DNA from: CAZPXZ01 sp965221505
GTDB taxonomy: Bacteria > Pseudomonadota > Alphaproteobacteria > Rhodobacterales > CAZPXZ01
NCBI GenBank assembly: GCA_965221505.1
Contig: CBDCSI010000001.1
Location: forward strand, 558,001 to 622,000
Reading direction: 5' to 3'
Length of the DNA stretch: 64,000 bases
The translations under genes were made by a program, and so were the position numbers. Numbering within the stretch: the stretch's first letter is position 1; the number at the start of each line of letters is the position of its first letter. A model generated the notes under the pieces. It was not told the DNA's origin, searched no databases, and saw nothing but the letters and a program-made list of their open reading frames with translations. Positions 1-5,146 of this stretch are shown in pieces.

Positions 1-133
1 AGAGAGACAGCGGATAGGCCGCATCCGCGGAGCGCCAGCGATCGTCGTACGCGAGCGTGAGCCTCCCTCGCCGGTCGCGTCGAATCTCTCCCATGATTCG
101 GCGTTCGGCGACGACTACGAGCGGCTCGGTCAT
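1..133 (-). CDS. hipA: HipA-like toxin kinase, N-terminal fragment cut by the window edge
   Basis: Only the first 44 codons are in the window. The frame starts MTEPLVVVAERRIMGEI, reads through a YDDRW element and reaches YPLSLS at base 1. That is the pattern of the small N-terminal subdomain of HipA kinases (a G.l..d..GrL.l.YD..W....a.PLSlS layout). HipA-family proteins are Ser/Thr kinases neutralised by the HTH protein HipB. The ATG at 133 follows directly on the TAG stop (136-134) of a HipB C-terminal fragment, the usual hipB-hipA coupling. A transposon now separates this start from the rest of hipB and its promoter, so expression of hipA is probably altered. The kinase core lies outside the window, so its integrity cannot be judged. 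Confidence 0.72.
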   Translation of the reverse strand, partial: MTEPLVVVAERRIMGEIRRDRRGRLTLAYDDRWRSADAAYPLSL

Positions 134-201
134 CTACGAGTGTCTGGCGGTCTCGATGACGGCGTCGATGTCGAACGCGCTGACGTCGTCGCTGGAGCGG
201 C
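134..201 (-). pseudogene. hipB: hipB C-terminal fragment (3' part of the gene split by the transposon)
   Basis: Read on the minus strand this piece encodes a tail ending SAFDIDAVIETARHS followed by TAG, immediately before the hipA ATG. It has no start of its own. Joined to the N-terminal part at 4605-4385, counting the shared CGGC once, it gives a continuous 94-residue HipB-like protein in which codon 74 (Arg) and the frame are restored. This is the 3' part of a disrupted antitoxin gene and not an independent gene. Confidence 0.72.
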
Positions 202-202
202 T
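198..202. repeat. Target-site duplication, left copy (CGGCT)
   Basis: CGGCT here matches CGGCT at 4385-4389. The bases just outside the match differ on both sides. If the element ends are taken as TGT...ACA, the duplication is the four bases CGGC (198-201 and 4385-4388). If five bases are duplicated, as in Mu and Tn7 relatives, the T at 202 belongs to the target. Confidence 0.65.
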
Positions 203-301
203 GTAGCGGGGCGCATTATTTTGACGGTAGGGGGCGGTTTGGTTTCGGATTGGCGCGTAAGCGGACGTCCGCGTTTCCGGGCGAGAGCGGCACGGCTATC
301 T

Positions 302-385
302 CCCTTCCCGAGTAGCGGTAGCTTTCCGGGTAGCGGATCCTGGAGGGGGGTCCTTCCGGGTAGGGGTAGGTTCTCTTCCGGGTAG
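302..385 (+). repeat. Cluster of TTCCGGGTAG-like motifs in the transposon left end
   Basis: Four copies of a ten- to twelve-base motif occur at about 304-315 (CTTCCCGAGTAG), 322-333 (CTTTCCGGGTAG), 352-363 (CCTTCCGGGTAG) and 374-385 (TCTTCCGGGTAG), all in the same orientation with start-to-start spacing of 18, 30 and 22 bases. They lie inside the left end, upstream of the first gene. Mu, Tn7 and Tn402 relatives have arrays of transposase-binding sites at their ends, so this is a candidate array. The right end has only looser matches such as TTTCGGG when read inward. Confidence 0.45.
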
Positions 386-477
386 GTGCGGCTGCGGGTA
401 TGTTGTCGTTCGGAGGATCGGCTTTCTCGTCGGCGCCGTGCTGGCGTATTGGGGGTCGTACCGGGAGGTAGCGGGAG

Positions 478-1218
478 GTGGCCCGCGCGGTGTGCGCCGC
501 CGGGCCATGGCCGGGAACGATTCAGCTTCGATTGGCAACAGATCTCCCCGGCGAGGCGTATGTTAGCGACAAAGGCTGGCAGCGTGCGACTCTGCGCCGT
601 TGTCCGGTTCATCCGGCGGGCGGTTGCGGTTTCGCGCGCCACGGCACGTATTCTCGTCGAGTGTGTTCTACCGATCCGTCGAAGCGAGCGAAGATCGCGC
701 GTTACTACTGCCGGCAGGGTCGGGTGACGTTTTCGCTGTTGCCGGATTGCTTTGCGGCCCGCTTTCCGGGCCAGCTGAGGGAGTGGGAAGAGGTTGTCGG
801 GGCTGCGGCTGCGTCGAACGTGGTTCAGGCGGCTGCGTTGCATCCGGCGGGGGACGAGGTCGACCTGCCGTTTCGGGAGCGCTGGGTTCGTCGGCGGCTG
901 CACGCGACGGCGGCTGTGCTCCGTTCGGTGCGAGGGTTGTTTCCGGATCGGTTTTCGGGTTGCGAGCCGACGGCGGCGTCGCTGCGCGCGGCGCTGGGGG
1001 TGCCCTGGCTTCTGGTCGCGCTTCGGGTTCTGTGCGCGGATTTTCTTCATCGGATTTGGCCTTCGGTTGGCTTCCGGTTGCCGGAGGAGAGCGATCCGGC
1101 GGCTGCGGAGCGGCTGCAACACTTGTCGGGGATCGTTTCGGGGGTTGAGGGGATCTACGGTCCCCGAGCGCGGCATGTAGGGCCGCGAGGACCGCCGGAA
1201 GGAGGCGACGATGAGTGA
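478..1218 (+). CDS. Zinc-ribbon-like protein (DUF6431 type), first gene of the transposon
   Basis: A 246-residue frame starting GTG, with GGGAGG eleven bases upstream; nearby alternative starts cannot be excluded. Residues about 42-75 read CPVHPAGGCGFARHGTYSRR followed by RYYCRQGRVTFSLLPD, which is the layout of a degenerate zinc ribbon as in transposon-associated DUF6431 proteins: two Cys-rich knuckles, an R-H-G-x-Y strand, then a hydrophobic F-S-L-L-P-D segment. The usual CPxC and CxxC pairs are partly replaced (CPVH, CRQG), so metal binding may be altered. The gene ends 8 bases inside the transposase gene, which suggests translational coupling. A DNA-binding or target-choice role is inference from position and fold only. 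Confidence 0.6.
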   Translation: MARAVCAAGPWPGTIQLRLATDLPGEAYVSDKGWQRATLRRCPVHPAGGCGFARHGTYSRRVCSTDPSKRAKIARYYCRQGRVTFSLLPDCFAARFPGQLREWEEVVGAAAASNVVQAAALHPAGDEVDLPFRERWVRRRLHATAAVLRSVRGLFPDRFSGCEPTAASLRAALGVPWLLVALRVLCADFLHRIWPSVGFRLPEESDPAAAERLQHLSGIVSGVEGIYGPRARHVGPRGPPEGGDDE

Positions 1219-2560
1219 GGAGAGGCGCCGGAGAGAGGCGGAAAGCCGCCGGATACGGGAGAGGAGCGACCGGAGGAAGACGGTGGCCGTGTTCCGGCAC
1301 TGGGTGATTTCGCCGCTGCGGCTGGAGACGCGGGGGACGAAGGCGTGGCGCGAGCGGCTTCGGGAGCTTTCCGCGCGGAAGTGGGCGATTCCGGGTTCGG
1401 AGCGGACGCGGATCGCGCCGCAGACGATTCGGGACTGGTTTCGGCGGTATGAGGAGGAGGGCCTCGACGGGCTGAAGCCGAAGCGGCGCCGGGACCGGGG
1501 CACGACGCGCCGGTTGCGCCCCGAGACGATCGAGGCGTTGCTGGAGATCAAGCGGGCGAGTCCGGCGAGCAGCGTGCCGCGGGTGATCCGCACGGCGCGT
1601 GCCGAGGGCCGGGTGCCGCAGGCCGAGCCGCTGTCGCGCTCGACGGTGTATCGGCTGTTCCGCAACGAGGGGCTCATGGACCCGGCGGCCGCCGGCCCGT
1701 CGGTCGAGCGCCGGAAGTTCGGCTACGAGTTCGCCGGCGAGCTGTGGATGAGCGACGTGCTGCACGGGCCGCGGGTTCCCGACGGCTCGCGCAAGGGGGT
1801 CAAGCGGAAGACGTATCTGATCCTGTTTCTCGACGACGCCACGCGCGTGGTGCCGTACGCCGAGTTCCGCTTCTCCGAAGACACCGCGAACTTCCTGCAG
1901 GTCTTTCGGGGCGCGCTTGAGCGGCGCGGCAAGCCGGACCGACTGTATGTCGACAACGGGTCCGCGTATCGCTCGCTGCACACCAGGCTGGTTTGCGCCA
2001 AGCTGGACGTCTCGCTGACGTATGCGCGGGCCCAGGATCCCGCGGGAAAGGGCAAGATCGAACGGTTCTTCCGCACCGTCCGCGGCTCGTTCCTGACCCA
2101 CCTGGATGCCGAGGGCACGCGCGACCTCGACACGCTGAACCGGCGGTTCCACGTCTGGGTCGAGAGGGAGTACCACCGTTCGCCGCACGGCGGGATCGGC
2201 GTCACACCGCTGGAGAAGTGGGCGATGACCGGCGGCGAGGTGAAGTACTTCGATCCCGCGCTCGATCTCGACGCCCTGTTTCTCCTCGAGGAGGAGCGCC
2301 GGGTCTACAAGGACCAGACGGTGCGGCTGCGGAACCGGTTCTACGAGGTCGACGCCCATCTCGTCGGCAAGAGGGTCGTGCTGCACGTCGACCCCAAGGC
2401 GCCGCCGCAGCGGCCCATCCGCGTCACGCTCGACGGCCGCGACGCCGGGTTCGCCACGCCGGTCGACCTCGCCGCCAACGCCCGCCGGCGTCGGAAGAAG
2501 CCGCCCAGCCCCGGGATCTCGTTTAGCCGCGACGACGATCCGTCGGACGGAGACGCCTGA
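1211..2560 (+). CDS. DDE (rve/integrase-core) transposase
   Basis: A 449-residue transposase. Residues about 60-155 form helix-turn-helix DNA-binding regions (IAPQTIRDWFRRYEEEGLDGL, then a second HTH ending STVYRLFRNEG). The RNase H-like core has D182 (WMSDVLHG), D248 (LYVDNGSAY) and E284 (GKGKIERFFRTV), so the last two are 36 residues apart, the D-35-E spacing of retroviral integrases and of MuA, TnsB and TniA. A Mu-type beta-barrel region follows (about 345-420, including VRLRNRFYEVDAHLVGKRV), then a basic tail that may contact the ATPase. The start ATG overlaps the end of the zinc-ribbon gene, and the stop overlaps the ATPase start as TGATG. All catalytic residues are present, so the enzyme is probably active. 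Confidence 0.88.
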   Translation: MSEERRRREAESRRIRERSDRRKTVAVFRHWVISPLRLETRGTKAWRERLRELSARKWAIPGSERTRIAPQTIRDWFRRYEEEGLDGLKPKRRRDRGTTRRLRPETIEALLEIKRASPASSVPRVIRTARAEGRVPQAEPLSRSTVYRLFRNEGLMDPAAAGPSVERRKFGYEFAGELWMSDVLHGPRVPDGSRKGVKRKTYLILFLDDATRVVPYAEFRFSEDTANFLQVFRGALERRGKPDRLYVDNGSAYRSLHTRLVCAKLDVSLTYARAQDPAGKGKIERFFRTVRGSFLTHLDAEGTRDLDTLNRRFHVWVEREYHRSPHGGIGVTPLEKWAMTGGEVKYFDPALDLDALFLLEEERRVYKDQTVRLRNRFYEVDAHLVGKRVVLHVDPKAPPQRPIRVTLDGRDAGFATPVDLAANARRRRKKPPSPGISFSRDDDPSDGDA

Positions 2561-3366
2561 TGTACATGCGACAGTTCGGCTTCCGCCGATACCCCTTCGA
2601 ACCCTCGCTCGAGGCCGACGGCCTGTTCGCCAGCCGGGCCCTGAAGGAGGCCGGCGCTCGCCTGGAGCACCTCGTCGAACGGCGCGGCATCGGCCTCCTC
2701 ACCGGCGAGGTCGGCTCCGGCAAGACCGCCGCATGCCGGCGCCTCGCCGCGACGTTGCCTCGCGCGCGCTACAAGGTCTGCTACCCAGCCCTCCTCGCCG
2801 GCAGCGTCCGCGACGCCTGCTACGCCCTGTGCGACGCCTTCGGCCTGCCGCGCCGAGGATCCCGCGCCGTCGCCCACGCCGCCGTTCGCGAGCGGGTCGC
2901 AGCGATGGTGGAGGAGAACGGACGCTTTCCCGTTCTCGTCGTCGACGAAGCGCACCTGCTGCGCGATCCCGTGCTCGAAGACCTCCGGCTGTTGTGCAAC
3001 TACGGCATGGACGCCGACGCCCGCCTCTGCATGATCCTCGTCGGCGTCACGCCCTTGCGCAAGCGGCTCGAACTGACGGCCTACGAATCCCTCGCCCAGC
3101 GCCTCGTCCTGCGGCATCAGATGGCGCATCTCGAGCGCGACGAAGTCGAACCCTACCTCCGGCACCGCATCGCCGCCGCCGGAGCCCCGGCCGACCTCCC
3201 GCTGTTCGAACCCGCCGCCGTCGAGAGCCTCTTCCTCGCCTCCGCAGGGGTGCCGCGGCAGCTCAACCACATCGCTCACTACGCCCTCTGCGCCGCCGCG
3301 AGCGAAAAGGCCGACGCCGCCACCCCGGAGCATGTCGAAAAGGCAACCCGGGAGGTCGCACCGTGA
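2560..3366 (+). CDS. AAA+ ATPase, TniB/ExeA/MuB-like transposition regulator
   Basis: A 268-residue P-loop ATPase that begins YMRQFGFRRYPFEPSLE, the hallmark start of ExeA-like AAA proteins found next to transposases. Walker A is GEVGSGKT (49-56) and Walker B is VLVVDEAHL (126-134). Sensor-like segments follow (MILVGVTPLRKRL, then the ESLAQRLVLRHQM region), with a C-terminal lid helix bundle (SAGVPRQLNHIAHYAL). Proteins of this type bind target DNA in an ATP-dependent way and recruit or activate the DDE transposase. It is translationally coupled on both sides: TGATG with the transposase and a four-base GTGA with the TOPRIM gene. No target-immunity domain can be recognised by eye. Confidence 0.85.
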   Translation: MYMRQFGFRRYPFEPSLEADGLFASRALKEAGARLEHLVERRGIGLLTGEVGSGKTAACRRLAATLPRARYKVCYPALLAGSVRDACYALCDAFGLPRRGSRAVAHAAVRERVAAMVEENGRFPVLVVDEAHLLRDPVLEDLRLLCNYGMDADARLCMILVGVTPLRKRLELTAYESLAQRLVLRHQMAHLERDEVEPYLRHRIAAAGAPADLPLFEPAAVESLFLASAGVPRQLNHIAHYALCAAASEKADAATPEHVEKATREVAP

Positions 3367-4262
3367 GACGCTCGCAAAAACGGCTCGACCGCATCCGCAA
3401 CCAGCCGCTCGAACCCGTCGCCGCCGCTCTCGGCTATCGACAGGACCCCACGGACTCGCGCCGATGGAAACGGCCCGGCTCCGTCCTCTCCATCCGCGGC
3501 GTCAAGTTCTACGACCATCTCCGCCAGGCCGGACGCGGCGGCGCCATCGATCTCGTCATCCATGCCCGCAGATGCCGCTTCGCCGACGCCGTCGAGTTCC
3601 TCGAAGCCGAGTTCCCGAACCCAAACGCCGCGACGCCCGAGGCCGAACCCGGCGAACCCGACCCGGTCCGCATCCCGACACACTGCGATCGCGCCTGGTT
3701 CGCCGTCTACGACTTCCTCGTCTGCGTCCGACACCTGCCTCGCACCCTCCTCGACGTCGCGCGCGGACGCGACGTCTTGCGCGCCGACGCCCGAGACAAC
3801 GCCGTCTTCCTCTGCTCCGACGCAGCCGGAACCCGCACCGGCGCGGAAATCGTCGGAACCCGACCCGACCGACCCTGGCGCGGCATGGCGCCGGGATCCC
3901 GAAAGGCGCGCGGCGGATTCTGGATGCGCTCCAGCTACCGCCAGCCACACACCGTCATCCTCACCGAGAGCGCGATCGACGCAATATCCCTCCTCCACCT
4001 GAAAGGCCCGCCCAACCCCGAAACCGCCGTCGTCTCCACCGCCGGCGCAACCGCCGCACTGCCCGAGTGGATCGACGCATGGAATCCCAAGCGCATCCTC
4101 TGCGCGTTCGACGCCGACGCGACCGGAGACGAACTCGCTCGAAAACTATGCCGCTCCGACAATCGAATCCAACGCCTCAGACCCCCCGAACACAAGGACT
4201 GGAACGAAATCCTCCAGAAAAGCCCCTTCCTCCGAATCCCCGCACCAACCGAACCGAGATAA
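3363..4262 (+). CDS. DUF3991/TOPRIM-domain primase-like protein, last gene of the transposon
   Basis: A 299-residue protein starting GTG at 3363 inside the ATPase stop (GTGA overlap). Residues 12-80 resemble the DUF3991 region found beside TOPRIM domains: ALGYRQDP, FYDH, GRGGAIDLVIHA and FADAVEFLE. A middle segment reads RDNAVFLCSDAAGTRTGAEI and MAPGSRKARGGF. The TOPRIM fold follows, with the conserved Glu in VILTESAIDAISLL (about 199-212) and the acidic pair in ILCAFDADATGDELA. This domain serves primases and topoisomerases, and in mobile elements it is usually tied to replication or DNA processing. No CHC2-type zinc Cys set is visible. Its place in the transposition operon suggests a role in the element's own movement, which is inference. 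Confidence 0.75.
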   Translation: MRRSQKRLDRIRNQPLEPVAAALGYRQDPTDSRRWKRPGSVLSIRGVKFYDHLRQAGRGGAIDLVIHARRCRFADAVEFLEAEFPNPNAATPEAEPGEPDPVRIPTHCDRAWFAVYDFLVCVRHLPRTLLDVARGRDVLRADARDNAVFLCSDAAGTRTGAEIVGTRPDRPWRGMAPGSRKARGGFWMRSSYRQPHTVILTESAIDAISLLHLKGPPNPETAVVSTAGATAALPEWIDAWNPKRILCAFDADATGDELARKLCRSDNRIQRLRPPEHKDWNEILQKSPFLRIPAPTEPR

Positions 4263-4384
4263 CTCAAACCCCGACCGAACTCCGACCCGCAGAACGAAAA
4301 CCGTCGGCGCAATCCGGCACGAAACGACAACCAAGCGCCGAAATAGCCCGAAACAGCCTGCGCAAGCCAGTTCGGGATTCAACA
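4263..4384. other. Transposon right end
   Basis: These 122 bases lie between the TOPRIM stop and the ACA tip. Read inward from the tip the sequence begins TGTTGAATCCCGAACTGG, then contains GTTTCGGGC and ATTTCGGCG, loosely like GTTTCGG at the left end (243-249). There is no clear inverted repeat beyond TGT. The hipB reading frame runs on into this stretch by chance to a stop at 4264, which would give a false 113-residue protein. Confidence 0.5.
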
Positions 4385-4389
4385 CGGCT
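4385..4389. repeat. Target-site duplication, right copy (CGGCT)
   Basis: This copy matches 198-202. It follows directly on the ACA tip of the transposon and lies within codons 73-74 of the original hipB gene. Confidence 0.65.
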
Positions 4390-4605
4390 CGGGAGTTCGA
4401 AAGGTTCGATCCTCAGGTACAGTTGCAGTGCGGATAACGTACGGAGCACCAACCCTAATTCGGCGCGCGCCTTGCCTCGCTCGATCCCCACGAGCCACTG
4501 CCGCCCCACCCCTACCGTTCGGGCGAGATCGGTCTGAGTCAACCCGAGCGTGCGGCGCCTGTCTCGAATGACCAGGCCCAATTCGAGAGGAGTTCGAACC
4601 TTCAT
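4385..4605 (-). pseudogene. hipB: hipB N-terminal part (XRE-family antitoxin split by the transposon)
   Basis: The first 74 codons of a HipB-like antitoxin. It has the typical N-terminus (TPLELGLVIRDRRRTLGLT) and an XRE helix-turn-helix (TQTDLARTVGVGRQWLVGIE, residues 23-42), then the hydrophobic VLRTLSALQLYL strand that forms the dimer. HipB represses the hipBA operon and blocks HipA. The ATG at 4605 was chosen because the conserved family start is there and AGGCAGGGA lies just upstream; in-frame codons further up are not conserved. At 4385 the frame passes into the transposon and would stop at 4264, giving a protein with a wrong 39-residue tail. The DNA-binding part may still be made; the HipA-contacting tail is lost. 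Confidence 0.75.
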
Positions 4606-5146
4606 GTCCCTGCCTCGTTGTCGTGGAACGCATACAGTGTGACAATGATCTCGTTCGACGACAATTGCGAATGTACTTGATCGACGACAATCACGAATGT
4701 ACATGATCGACGACTTCTTCGAGTGTTTCGGGTCTCGCGAAAGCATCACACTTTAATACCGGCGATTTGCGCAGGAACGGACTCGAAGGCGGTTCTCTCT
4801 CGTGTCCTGCCTTCGACGTCGCGGGCATCTTCGAGAGGCGGATCTCGATACCTGGATCGGCGCGTTGTCGCACCAATTGGGCGGCGCCGTTCGACCTGCG
4901 CAAGGAGAGGAGCGCGATGTCGCTATCGACAACCGACCGGTACAGTTCGGCTGCTTCGGCTGGAGACTCCGGCGGCGACGCGCGGGCATGCGGACAGCCT
5001 CAGACTTCCTGACTTGGCCCCGGTGCCCGGCATCCTATCGCGCTGATAATTCGTTTGGAATCGGAGGGTTACGGTCTGATTCGGTGTTGACGGCAGGCTT
5101 CGGTGCGGCTAATATCGTTCGCAAGATATTTCCGCCGGAGGGTCGC
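4606..5146. other. Region between hipB and the second transposase
   Basis: The left half is the hipB promoter side and holds the 26-base tandem repeat described separately. From about 4720 to 5106 I find no frame with recognisable protein sequence; open frames here are short and lack family features. The last 40 bases belong to the left end of the second mobile element. Confidence 0.4.
4655..4706. repeat. Tandem 26-base repeat upstream of hipB
   Basis: Two copies of a 26-base unit (TCGACGACAAT-NN-CGAATGTAC-N-TGA) lie at 4655-4680 and 4681-4706 and differ at three positions. A partial third copy (TCGACGAC) follows at 4707. They sit 50-100 bases upstream of the hipB start on its minus-strand side, where autoregulatory operators of hipBA operons normally are, so operator boxes are a reasonable guess. 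Confidence 0.45.

Larger units (their letters stand above)
202..4384 (+). mobile_element. Complete four-gene transposon of the rve transposase/AAA+ ATPase (Mu/Tn7-like) type, inserted in hipB
   Basis: The element is about 4183 bp. It starts TGTAGCGGGGCGCATT at 202 and ends GATTCAACA at 4384, so the tips are TGT and ACA, but no long terminal inverted repeat is visible. It carries four plus-strand genes that overlap head to tail: a zinc-ribbon-like protein, a DDE transposase, an AAA+ ATPase and a TOPRIM protein. Boundaries are set by the 4-5 bp direct duplication and by the restored HipB frame when the element is removed. Transposase plus ExeA/TniB-like ATPase is the core layout of Mu, Tn5053/Tn402 and Tn7 relatives. 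I see no resolvase, no TniQ/TnsD-like target selector and no separate cargo. The TOPRIM gene appears to be part of the core unit. The element is probably intact, because all four frames are open. Confidence 0.78.

Noticed and set aside
302..385. Possible CRISPR array
   Set aside because: Repeats are only about 10-12 bases with uneven spacing, no Cas genes are present, and they lie inside a transposon end.
130..1677. 515-codon minus-strand frame crossing the left transposon end
   Set aside because: Arg/Ser/Pro-rich; runs antisense to the zinc-ribbon and transposase genes. The only real minus-strand content here is the hipB tail and hipA start, which use another frame.
4655..4706. Transposon end at the 26-base repeat (TGTACA at 4698-4703), resembling ends of Tn7-like and V-K CAST elements
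   Set aside because: No matching copy is found on the left side, and the restored HipB frame places the right end at 4384 instead. The repeats are better read as hipB operator-side repeats.
4264..4749. 161- or 113-residue complete antitoxin on the minus strand
   Set aside because: The part below 4385 is transposon sequence; the true HipB continues at 201. I report it as a split gene.
4802..5146. Upstream extension of the 761-aa transposase to an 876-residue protein
   Set aside because: The extra 115 residues lack similarity to transposase features, cross the inverted-repeat end, and the ATG at 5147 has a good ribosome site.
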